The position numbers and the translations under genes were made by a program. The notes beneath the pieces were generated by a model. The model was not told the origin of the DNA. It did not search any database and saw nothing but the letters and a program-made list of their open reading frames with translations. A stretch of DNA of 9,965 nucleotides from RH-AL1 sp964243435 (GTDB lineage Bacteria > Pseudomonadota > Alphaproteobacteria > Rhizobiales > Beijerinckiaceae), in assembly GCA_964243435.1 (NCBI GenBank), contig CAXTFM010000133.1, positions 1-9,965 of the forward strand. Reading direction: 5' to 3'. Of the stretch, positions 1-6,883 are shown one piece after another (the stretch's first letter is position 1; every line of letters starts with the position of its first letter).

Positions 1-322
1 TTTCCTTGATGATGTAGTTGGCGATGGCGTCGATGAGGCTCTTCACGTCCTTGGCGTCGTGGAAGGGGCCGTCCATCGGGATGTACACGTCGAACTTGTC
101 CTCGATCGCCGTGAGGATCATCACGATGTCGATCGACTTGAGGTCGAGGCTCTCGATCGTGGCGTCGGGGGTCACCTTTTCGCGATCGATCATCCCCTCG
201 GTCGCAATGGTGTCGATGATCTTGCCGACGAGTTCGTCGTGGTTCAACGGTGCCGCCGCGGCGGCCCGCGGCGCCCCACCCGCAGCCTGATCCCGATCGG
301 TCGCTTGATCCTTGGTGTCCAC
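1..322 (-). CDS. Acyl carrier protein, C-terminal end cut by the window edge
   Basis: The minus-strand frame from 322 gives 107 residues before the window ends. The start is a GTG preceded by GGGAG (329-333) with about 6 bases of spacing. Residues 1-27 form an Ala/Gly/Asp-rich tail. Residues 28-107 match the four-helix acyl carrier fold: helix I around DELVGKIIDTIA, then the phosphopantetheine site SLDLKSIDIV with Ser63 as the predicted attachment residue, then AIEDKFDVYIP and a final amphipathic helix ending IIKE. Such proteins carry acyl chains as thioesters for fatty acid, lipid or polyketide enzymes in the cytoplasm. The usual Asp-Ser-Leu is Lys-Ser-Ile here, so this looks like a specialised carrier rather than housekeeping AcpP. 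It also does not resemble AcpXL, which keeps a DSLD motif. It is separated from nasA by 210 bases and is probably transcribed independently. The partner enzymes would lie to the left, outside the window. The family is well supported; the acyl substrate is unknown. Confidence 0.88.
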   Translation of the reverse strand, partial: MDTKDQATDRDQAAGGAPRAAAAAPLNHDELVGKIIDTIATEGMIDREKVTPDATIESLDLKSIDIVMILTAIEDKFDVYIPMDGPFHDAKDVKSLIDAIANYIIKE

Positions 323-391
323 CCGTCACTCCCACTCGTCGGCTGCCGTCCCGGCGCTTGCGCTCAGGGAGCCTGGACAACTGACTTGGCG

Positions 392-409
392 GCGACCGCG
401 AGCGGTCGC
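392..409. repeat. Short perfect inverted repeat in the ACP/nasA spacer
   Basis: The arms GCGACCG and CGGTCGC are perfect 7-bp complements around a 4-base CGAG centre. An overlapping alternative palindrome, GAGCG-GT-CGCTC, occupies 400-411. The element lies about 120 bases after the nasA stop and 70 bases before the ACP start, on the strand both genes use. It has no T-run on either side, so a classical intrinsic terminator is not supported. An operator, or an RNA structure in the ACP leader, are the alternatives. The rest of the 323-532 spacer shows only a small TGCCT-A-AGGCA palindrome at 432-442 and no convincing ORF. Confidence 0.4.
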
Positions 410-532
410 TCAACCTTTCAAATGCGATTCCTGCCTAAGGCAAACGGTCGGGGAAGGAAAGACCCGCCGCTCCCGCCGGCGATCACAGGACCGGCCGAGC
501 GGGGCGCACGGCGGTTAGCCCCCTCGATCGGT

Positions 533-3214
533 TCAGGACGCACCCTGGAGGGCATGCGCCCGCGCGTCCGCCCCGGTTTCGGCGATGATGCGCTTCAGCT
601 CGGGGATGCAGGAGCCGCAATTCGTTCCGGCCTTCAACATCTTGCCGATGGCGGACGCGCTGTCGGCGCCCCGCGTGATGGCGGACACGATGCGTCCGTG
701 CGGCACGCCGAAACAGGCGCACACGTTGGGGCCCTCGTCGGCCGCCCCGTCGAGGCGCTTGCCCGACAGGATGACGCGCCGCAGCGCCCGGTCGATGGAG
801 GGAGCCTGCCATGCCTCGGCGAGGATCGACCATTTCGGCGCCGCCTTGACAGGCGCCAGGAAAAGGGCGCCGACGAGCCGATCATCGGCGATGAGGGCGG
901 TACGCGCGATGCCGCGGCGCAGGTCGTGGTAGCGCAACACGTCGACCTTGTCCTCGACCGCACCCTGCAGGGCGGCGAGGAGGTCGGCCCCGTCGCCGTC
1001 GGTGTCGACGCGCGCGGCAAAGCCGCCGGCGATGGCGCTCCACGCCCAGAACGACGAGCGCGGCAGGTGGATGCGCCGCCGCGCCAGCATGAAGCCGGCG
1101 GCGCGAATCGCGACGGGGGCGATGGCGACGGGCGTCGCCTTGGCATCAGGTTGCCCGGAGAAGGGATCGACGATGGCGTGGACCAGCGACCCCGTGCGCG
1201 CGTCGCTGGCCGTTTCGTCCGTCCAATGAATCGGCACGAAGACGCTGCCGCGTTCCTGATTCGTTGTCACGGCGACCCGGTAGGTCGCCGCTCCGTGATG
1301 GTTGCTGATCCGCGCGAGGCCGCCATCCGAGAGGCCGAAGCGCGCGGCATCCGACGGATGCACGGACACGAAGGGCTCGGTGATATGGCTGCCGAGTCGT
1401 GGCGACAGGCCGGTGCGCGTCATGGTGTGCCACTGGTCGCGGATACGGCCGGTGTTGAGGATCAGCGGGAAGGCGGCCGACACCTGCTCGGCGAGCTGCG
1501 GCGGGGCGACGGCGACGAACTGCGCCTTGCGCGAGGGCGTGTAGTAGCCGCCGGCGGCGAAGAAGCGCCCGCCGGTGCCGCCCCTGTCGTTGGCCGGCAC
1601 GGGCCATTGCACCGGCGACATGGCGGCATAGGACGCGCTGTCCAGCGTCCCGAGCCGCCCGATGTCGAAATCGCGCGTGCCGCCGTTCTCGAAGGCGGAC
1701 AAGCGCGCGTGCTCGGCGAAGATCTCGCTGACGTCGGCATAGTCGAAGCCGGCGAAGCCCAAGCGTTTGGCGACCTGCGACACCGCCCACCAGTCCGGCT
1801 TGGCCTCGCCGACCGGCCCGTTGAACTTGCGCTGACGCGTGATGCGCCGCTCGGAGTTGGTGACGGTGCCGTCCTTCTCGCTCCAGCCCTGGCCGGGGAG
1901 GTGGACGTGGGCGCCGCTGTTCAGCGTGTCGTTGGATTCCACCACTTCCGACACCACGAACAGGTCGAGCTTGCGGAAGGCGGCGCGCACGTCACCCGCC
2001 TGCGGCAGGCTGATCGCCGCGTTGGTGCCGAGGATCCACAGCGCCTTGACCGTGCCCGCCTCGATCGCCTTGACCATGTCGGTTGCGATCAGGCCAGGCC
2101 GTTGCACCATGTTCGGCGCACGCCAGAAACGGCCGACTCGGTCGAGTTCGACGGGGGTGAAGCCCATGTGGGCGGCGAGTTGGTTCGACAGGCCGCCGAC
2201 CTCGCGCCCGCCCATGGCGTTGGGCTGGCCCGTCAAGGAGAACGGCCCCATGCCGGCGCGGCCGATGCGGCCGGTGGCGAGATGGCAGTTGATGATCGCG
2301 TTGACCTTGTCGGTGCCCTGGGCCGATTGGTTCACGCCCTGGCTGTACAGGGTGACGACGCGCTCCGTGGTGGCGAAGCGGCGGTAGAAGCGAACGACAT
2401 CTTCCGGTGGGAGACGCGTGCGCAGCGCGGTCGCATTGATGTTGGGGGCGATGGCGCGTGCCGCCGCCACAGTGGCCTCGAAGTTCTCGGTGTGGGCGGC
2501 GACGTAGTCCCGGTCGACGTGACCGTTGTCGACGAGGTAGACGAGCAGCCCGGAGAACAGCGCGGTGTCCTGCCCCGGCGCGATGGTGAGCTGCTGCGCC
2601 GCGCTTTCCGCCGTCGCCGTCTTGCGCACGTCGACGGTCACGATCGCCGCGCCGTGCTCCTCCTGCGCCTTGATCATGCGCTGGAACAGGATGGGATGGC
2701 ACCAGGCGGCATTCGAGCCGACGAGCACGAACAGGTCGCCCTGGTCGAGGTCCTCGTAGCAGCCCGGCACCGTGTCCGAACCGAAGGCCCGCTTGTGCCC
2801 GGCGACGGAGGACGACATGCAGAGCCGCGAATTGGTATCGACGTTGGCCGAGCCGATGAAGCCCTTCATCAGCTTGTTGGCGATGTAGTAATCTTCTGTC
2901 AGCAACTGCCCGGAAAGGTAGAACGCCACGGCGTCCGGCCCGTGCGCGGCGATGGTGCGCTTGAGGCCGTCGGCCACATGGTCGAGGGCGCGGTCCCAGC
3001 TGACGCGCGCGCCGCCGATCTTGGGAAAGTGCAGCCGGGTCTGCGGATCGAGCGTTTCGCCGAGCGCCGAGCCCTTGGAGCACAGCCGTCCGAAGTTCGA
3101 GGGATGATCCGGGTCGCCGGCGATCGCCGCGCCGCCCTCGCCGTCGGGAGTGGCGAGAACACCGCAGCCGACACCGCAATAGGGACAGGTCGTGCGAACC
3201 GCGGTTGCGACCAC
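533..3214 (-). CDS. nasA: Assimilatory nitrate reductase catalytic subunit with C-terminal BFD [2Fe-2S] domain
   Basis: This is a cytoplasmic molybdenum enzyme of 893 residues that reduces nitrate to nitrite. The N-terminus carries a [4Fe-4S] motif with Cys10, Cys13, Cys17 and Cys45, followed by the conserved Lys47 that bridges cluster and cofactor. Cys132 in TNSRLCMSS is the predicted molybdenum ligand. The bis-MGD oxidoreductase body follows, and its C-terminal barrel includes NTGRIRDQWHTMTRTG near residue 590. The last ~65 residues form a BFD-type [2Fe-2S] domain with Cys832, Cys834, Cys866 and Cys869, typical of bacterial assimilatory enzymes that take electrons from a separate flavoprotein. 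There is no Tat signal, which argues against periplasmic NapA. A formate dehydrogenase is unlikely because of the BFD tail and the nitrate-cluster context. The start is GTG with GAGGA about 7 bases upstream, overlapping the stop of the preceding gene, so it is the distal gene of the operon. Some rhizobial literature calls the equivalent gene nasC. Confidence 0.95.
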   Translation of the reverse strand: MVATAVRTTCPYCGVGCGVLATPDGEGGAAIAGDPDHPSNFGRLCSKGSALGETLDPQTRLHFPKIGGARVSWDRALDHVADGLKRTIAAHGPDAVAFYLSGQLLTEDYYIANKLMKGFIGSANVDTNSRLCMSSSVAGHKRAFGSDTVPGCYEDLDQGDLFVLVGSNAAWCHPILFQRMIKAQEEHGAAIVTVDVRKTATAESAAQQLTIAPGQDTALFSGLLVYLVDNGHVDRDYVAAHTENFEATVAAARAIAPNINATALRTRLPPEDVVRFYRRFATTERVVTLYSQGVNQSAQGTDKVNAIINCHLATGRIGRAGMGPFSLTGQPNAMGGREVGGLSNQLAAHMGFTPVELDRVGRFWRAPNMVQRPGLIATDMVKAIEAGTVKALWILGTNAAISLPQAGDVRAAFRKLDLFVVSEVVESNDTLNSGAHVHLPGQGWSEKDGTVTNSERRITRQRKFNGPVGEAKPDWWAVSQVAKRLGFAGFDYADVSEIFAEHARLSAFENGGTRDFDIGRLGTLDSASYAAMSPVQWPVPANDRGGTGGRFFAAGGYYTPSRKAQFVAVAPPQLAEQVSAAFPLILNTGRIRDQWHTMTRTGLSPRLGSHITEPFVSVHPSDAARFGLSDGGLARISNHHGAATYRVAVTTNQERGSVFVPIHWTDETASDARTGSLVHAIVDPFSGQPDAKATPVAIAPVAIRAAGFMLARRRIHLPRSSFWAWSAIAGGFAARVDTDGDGADLLAALQGAVEDKVDVLRYHDLRRGIARTALIADDRLVGALFLAPVKAAPKWSILAEAWQAPSIDRALRRVILSGKRLDGAADEGPNVCACFGVPHGRIVSAITRGADSASAIGKMLKAGTNCGSCIPELKRIIAETGADARAHALQGAS

Positions 3215-3224
3215 TAGCTGTTCC

Positions 3225-4823
3225 TCAATAAACGTCGGACTGGAAGCGGCCGTTCTTCTTCAAACCGGCGACGAAGCTCTTGGCAGCGGCCTCATCGCGC
3301 CCGCTGCCCTGGGCGACGACTTCGGCCAGCGTCTTCTCCACGTCGCTGGCCATGCGCTTGGCGTCGCCGCAGATGTAGAAGTGAGCGCCGCGCTCGATCC
3401 AGGACCACAGGTCCGGCCCTTCCTCGCGCATCTTGTCCTGAACATAGGTCTTCCTGCCTCCGTCGCGCGACCAGGCCAGCGATAGCTTGGACAGGGTGCC
3501 GTCGTGGAGGAACCCCTCCATTTCGTCCTCATAGAAGAAGTCCGTGGCGCGGCGCTGGTGCCCATAGAACAGCCACGCGCCGCCCTTGGCGTCGGCCGCC
3601 TTGCGATCGTGAAGGAAGGCGCGGAACGGCGCCACGCCGGTGCCGGGTCCGACCATGATGATCGGCACGTCGGGCGACGCCGGCAGGGCGAAGTCGTGGG
3701 CGCGCTGCACGTAGGCCTTGATGCGAGTGCCGGGATCGAGCCGCTCGGCGAGCCAGGAGGAGGCGACGCCGCGCCGCGTGCGCTGCCCGACCGCGTAGCG
3801 CACGTGATCGACGGTGAGGGTGACGAAGCCGGGCGTCGCCTTATGCGACGAGGAGATCGAGTACAACCGCGGCTGCAACGGGTCGAGCGCCTCGACGAAG
3901 GCTTCGGGGTCGGGCCGCACGCCGCCGAACTTTTCCAGCACGGCGAGCACGTCGAGGGTCGCCACGTCGCCGTCGGGGTCCTCGCCCTTGGCGAGCAGTC
4001 GCGCCTTGGCGCGGCGCTCGCCGCCGGTGATGTAGGAAACCAGCTCGAACAACGCGTCCGGCGCCATGCCGAGCGAGGCTTCCGTCGTCAGGAAGGCGGC
4101 CAGGGTCATGCCGCCGATGGGGAAGTCGCGCGGCGCGCCGATGGCGGCGACCACCGCGTCGACGAGGTCGGGGGCGTTGTGCGGGAACAGGCCGAAACTG
4201 TCGCCGACGGTGTACTCGATGCCGGAATGGCGAAGGTCGATCTCGACGTGGAAGGTCGCCTTCTCCGACTCGCTCATGTTGAGGCGCCGCCGCGACAGGA
4301 AGGTCACCTCGACCGGCACGGCGCGGGCATAACCCGCCTCCGCCGCGGGCGCGGCCGGCGCGGCCTCCGCCTTGCCGTCCGGCTTGGCCGCCGGGGCGGC
4401 GCCGATCTCGGCGGCGAGCTCCTTGACCTTGCGCGCGGTTTCCTTGCCGCCCGGCACGCACAGGTTGAGCCGGGCTTCCTCGCCGTCGACGATGGCCTTG
4501 GAATAGTCCTGGCAGTTGTAGCCGCATTGGCCGCAGTCCTGCTGCGCCATCGCCGCCATCATCCGGCGCCGGAGCGGCTTGCCGTCGGCGAGCTTCATGC
4601 GCTCGTCGAGCACCATGGCCGGGTCGTGCCAGGGCGCGTCGTCGTCGTCGGCCGCGGCGGCCATGTCGGGCGCCACGACCGGCTGCGCCTCGCCGCCCTG
4701 CGGTGCGACGAAGCCGGCGAAGAAGCCGTTCAGCCAAGCGCGCTGCTCCACCGAGAACGGCGCGTTCTCCGGGATCAGCGACAGGATGGGGGCCGTGGCC
4801 GGCGTCGGTCCTTGAAACGTCAT
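3225..4823 (-). CDS. CysJ-like NADPH flavoprotein reductase with N-terminal Fe-S domain (sulfite reductase subunit alpha family)
   Basis: This 532-residue protein has the FAD/NADPH half of cytochrome P450 reductase-type enzymes but no flavodoxin (FMN) domain. Visible parts are a short motif FSVEQRAWLNGFFAG (23-37), a four-cysteine module with Cys97, Cys100, Cys104 and Cys122 resembling the Fe-S domain of RnfB, an Ala/Pro linker (about 140-165), the FAD motif RLYSIS, the NADPH-binding GPGTGVAPFR and FYICGDAKRMASDV, and a C-terminal DVY as in CysJ. It should pass electrons from NADPH via FAD and an iron-sulfur cluster to a partner. The adjacent siroheme reductase is the obvious acceptor. The chosen start is the ATG at 4823, which shares its A with the upstream TGA (TGATG) and has GGAGAAGG just upstream; a TTG one codon earlier is less likely. 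Tight spacing on both sides indicates translational coupling. Database names often say sulfite reductase, but the nitrate genes favour a nitrite-reduction role (inference). Confidence 0.88.
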   Translation of the reverse strand: MTFQGPTPATAPILSLIPENAPFSVEQRAWLNGFFAGFVAPQGGEAQPVVAPDMAAAADDDDAPWHDPAMVLDERMKLADGKPLRRRMMAAMAQQDCGQCGYNCQDYSKAIVDGEEARLNLCVPGGKETARKVKELAAEIGAAPAAKPDGKAEAAPAAPAAEAGYARAVPVEVTFLSRRRLNMSESEKATFHVEIDLRHSGIEYTVGDSFGLFPHNAPDLVDAVVAAIGAPRDFPIGGMTLAAFLTTEASLGMAPDALFELVSYITGGERRAKARLLAKGEDPDGDVATLDVLAVLEKFGGVRPDPEAFVEALDPLQPRLYSISSSHKATPGFVTLTVDHVRYAVGQRTRRGVASSWLAERLDPGTRIKAYVQRAHDFALPASPDVPIIMVGPGTGVAPFRAFLHDRKAADAKGGAWLFYGHQRRATDFFYEDEMEGFLHDGTLSKLSLAWSRDGGRKTYVQDKMREEGPDLWSWIERGAHFYICGDAKRMASDVEKTLAEVVAQGSGRDEAAAKSFVAGLKKNGRFQSDVY

Positions 4824-6691
4824 CAAGCCTTCTCCGCCAGCGCCTTCAAAGCCTCGACGTCACGGGCGCTGGCGAACGCGTGAAAGCTTTCCTCGGGTCC
4901 CGATCGGTTGGCGAGGTAGGATCGCAGCAGCCGCTCCACCACCAGCGGCGCGGCGTCGGTCGTGACCTTGGGGAACACCTCGCGTCCGATCGACGCCTGC
5001 TCGGAAAAGCCGCCGCCGACGAACACGTCGTAACCATCGACCGTGTCACCCTCCTCGTTGATCGGCACCTTGGCCCCGATCAACCCGATGTCGCCGATGT
5101 AGTGCTGGGCGCAGCTATTGTGGCAGCCGGTGAGGTGGATGTTGACGGGCGTGTCGAGGATGAGGCGCGGTTCGAGGTAGGCGGCGATCTCCTCGGCGTT
5201 CTTCTTCGTCGGCGACGCCGCGAACTTGCAACCCTGCGAGCCGGTGCAGGCGACGAGGCCGGCGCGGATGGACGACGCGCGCCAGTCGAGGCCCGTCGCC
5301 TCGATGCGCGCGGCGGCTTCCGCGACCTTGGCGTCGGGAATGCCGGAGATCAGGAGGTTCTGCCACACGGTGAGGCGGATGTCGCCATCGCCGACGTCGC
5401 GCGCCACCGCCGCCAGCGCGTGCATCTGCTCGACGGTCATCTTGCCGACGGGCAGCACCACGCCGACATAGTTTAGCCCGGCCTGCTTCTGCCCGTGGAC
5501 GCCGACATGGGCCTGCCGATCCTGCGCCGGGCGCGGCTCGACGCGGGCGACGGCGACGCGGTCGAGCTTGCGGCCAAGCTTCTCCTCCACCGCGGCAAGG
5601 AACTTGTCGAAGCCCCAGTCGTCGAGCACGTATTTGAGGCGCGATTTGTTGCGGTCCGAGCGATTGCCGCTGTCGATGAACACGCGCACGATGGCGTCGG
5701 CCACCGCCGTGGCGTCAGCCGGCGGCAGCACCACGCCGGTGTCGCGGGCAAGGTCCCTGTGGCCGGAAATGCCGCCGAGCAGCAGGCGGAACCACACGCC
5801 CGGCTCGACCCCGGCGTCCGCGCCGACGCGCACGGCCTGGAAGCCGATGTCGTTGGAGTCTTCCAACGTCGGGATCGGCCCGCCACCGTCGAACGCGACG
5901 TTGAACTTGCGCGGCAGGCCGTACATCACGCGGTTTTCCAGGATGTGGAAGTGCCATTCGCGGGCGTAGGGGCGCGTGTCGAGCAGTTCGCCCGTCGCGA
6001 TACCGGCCGTGGCGTCGCCGGTGACGTTGCGGATGTTGTCGGCGCCCGATCCCTTGGTGCACAGGCCGAGGTCCACGATGCGCTCGATCACCTCGATGCC
6101 GTTGCGCGCGGGAATCTCACGGATTTGCAGGTTGGCGCGGGTGGTGCAGTGCGCGTAGCCGCCGCCGAAGCGCGCGGCGATTTCGGCGACGCCGACGAAC
6201 TGCCAGTGCTTGAGGATGCCGTTGTGGATGCGCAGGCGGCACATGTAGGAGTCCTGCGCCGGCGCGACGTAGAACAGGCCGTAGTAGCGCCAACGAAAGT
6301 TGTCCGCCGGCTTGGGGAACTCGTCCTTGACGGCCTGCTGCTTCAGCCGGCCGTAGGCGTCGAACGGGTGCTCGTCGCGCTTCCATTTCTCCTGGTCGAC
6401 GAGCTTCTTGCCGCCCTTCTCGAAGCGGGCCTGCGCGGCGAGGTGGGACGCGTCCGGCCCGCTCGGCGCCGCGGGCGCCGGAACGCCACCGCCGGCGGGC
6501 TTCAACCGACCGATCTGGATGCCCGAGGTGAAACCTTCGAGATAGCGTTTCTGTTCTGCCGTGAAGTCGCTGCCCAGGGACCCGTTCTCCACGACGTCGT
6601 GTCCCACCTCCTGGTTTCCCAAATCCCGGTTTGCCACGACCTGGTTTGCCGTGTCCTGATTTGCCACGTCCTGCCCTTCACCCGATGCCAT
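4823..6691 (-). CDS. nirA: NirA-family siroheme/[4Fe-4S] assimilatory nitrite reductase
   Basis: This cytoplasmic enzyme is predicted to reduce nitrite to ammonium with six electrons. The cluster/siroheme ligands are visible as CTGSQGC (Cys482, Cys488) and TGCHNSC (Cys523, Cys527). The upstream TTRANLQIRE segment and the two-fold repeated ferredoxin-like/siroheme halves are typical of nitrite and sulfite reductases. The N-terminus has a repeat-containing tail (residues 7-36) followed by FTAEQKRYLEGFTSG (43-57), which is characteristic of NirA-family proteins in Rhizobiales. The chosen start is the ATG at 6691 (622 residues). A GTG at 6730 would add 13 residues, but its GGAG lies only one base away; the ATG itself has only a weak Shine-Dalgarno. 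The stop overlaps the start of the CysJ-like gene by one base. Assimilatory sulfite reductase is the alternative, disfavoured by the nitrate reductase and NirB-head-like neighbours. The family call is strong; the substrate is inferred from context. Confidence 0.88.
   Translation of the reverse strand: MASGEGQDVANQDTANQVVANRDLGNQEVGHDVVENGSLGSDFTAEQKRYLEGFTSGIQIGRLKPAGGGVPAPAAPSGPDASHLAAQARFEKGGKKLVDQEKWKRDEHPFDAYGRLKQQAVKDEFPKPADNFRWRYYGLFYVAPAQDSYMCRLRIHNGILKHWQFVGVAEIAARFGGGYAHCTTRANLQIREIPARNGIEVIERIVDLGLCTKGSGADNIRNVTGDATAGIATGELLDTRPYAREWHFHILENRVMYGLPRKFNVAFDGGGPIPTLEDSNDIGFQAVRVGADAGVEPGVWFRLLLGGISGHRDLARDTGVVLPPADATAVADAIVRVFIDSGNRSDRNKSRLKYVLDDWGFDKFLAAVEEKLGRKLDRVAVARVEPRPAQDRQAHVGVHGQKQAGLNYVGVVLPVGKMTVEQMHALAAVARDVGDGDIRLTVWQNLLISGIPDAKVAEAAARIEATGLDWRASSIRAGLVACTGSQGCKFAASPTKKNAEEIAAYLEPRLILDTPVNIHLTGCHNSCAQHYIGDIGLIGAKVPINEEGDTVDGYDVFVGGGFSEQASIGREVFPKVTTDAAPLVVERLLRSYLANRSGPEESFHAFASARDVEALKALAEKA
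6584..6673 (-). repeat. Six degenerate 15-bp tandem repeats encoding a pentapeptide linker
   Basis: Six consecutive 15-base units (boundaries at 6598/6599, 6613/6614, 6628/6629, 6643/6644, 6658/6659) lie in frame in the 5' end of the nitrite reductase gene. They encode QDVAN, QDTAN, QVVAN, RDLGN, QEVGH and DVVEN. The three units nearest the start codon are the most alike; similarity decays downstream. The units use AT-richer codons (GCA, AAT, GGA, TTG) than the surrounding strongly GC-ending sequence. The unit length keeps the reading frame, so copy-number changes would alter tail length without disrupting the enzyme. The encoded segment is polar and likely flexible. Confidence 0.85.
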
Positions 6692-6805
6692 GATCGCCCG
6701 ATCGTTCGCGTTCCGTTGTCGTGTCGGCACGCTCCGGCGCGCCGCTCAAGCCGCCTCGCCGCCACCCATGCCGATGCCACAAGGGCGTCGTGGAGCGTTG
6801 GCGGC

Positions 6806-6821
6806 TGCAAGTGGTATGCCG
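6806..6821 (-). promoter_or_regulatory. Candidate sigma-54 (-24/-12) promoter upstream of nirA
   Basis: Read on the minus strand, the motif is CGGCAT-N5-TTGCA, compared with the sigma-54 consensus TGGCAC-N5-TTGCA. The invariant GG and GC dinucleotides have the correct spacing and 9 of 11 defined bases match. It lies about 115 bases before the nirA ATG, inside the 191-base spacer that follows the flavoprotein gene. No clear NtrC-type enhancer palindrome (TGCAC-type arms) was found nearby, which lowers confidence. Confidence 0.3.
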
Positions 6822-6841
6822 ACGCGAGGACCTGCACCGGC

Positions 6842-6883
6842 GCCGTTGGGCGGCCGCTCCCAGCGGTGCCCCCGCCCAACGGC
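6842..6883 (-). repeat. Strong 12-bp-stem hairpin directly at the flavoprotein stop codon
   Basis: The arms at 6842-6853 and 6872-6883 are perfect 12-bp complements (GCCGTTGGGCGG with CCGCCCAACGGC). The 18-base interior folds again as CCGCT-CCC-AGCGG, leaving a five-base bulge. The outer arm begins at the last base of the TAG stop of the flavoprotein gene. No U-run follows on the minus strand, so simple intrinsic termination is not supported. A 3'-end-protecting or RNA-processing hairpin that sets different transcript levels for the first and later operon genes is plausible (inference). Confidence 0.8.

Noticed and set aside
59..3217. A 1052-codon open frame on the plus strand opposite nasA
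   Set aside because: It is Arg/Gly/Asp/Val-rich with no recognisable domain, lies antisense to a clearly real gene, and is the usual product of high GC with codon third-position bias.
4824..4826. TTG start for the CysJ-like protein
   Set aside because: It adds one Met-equivalent only; the next-codon ATG forms a standard TGATG overlap with good Shine-Dalgarno spacing.
3225..6691. Assimilatory sulfite reductase (CysIJ) identity for this gene pair
   Set aside because: NirA-type N-terminus, neighbouring nasA and NirB-head-like genes, and the absence of any other sulfur gene favour nitrite reduction; this is contextual, so it is kept as an alternative.
6692..6730. GTG start at 6730 extending the NirA-like protein by 13 residues
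   Set aside because: The only nearby GGAG is one base from the GTG, too close to serve; the added Arg-rich residues match no family pattern. It cannot be fully excluded because the ATG at 6691 also has a weak ribosome site.
6842..6883. Rho-independent terminator
   Set aside because: There is no T/U-run after the stem on either strand, and the genes on both sides belong to one pathway in the same orientation.
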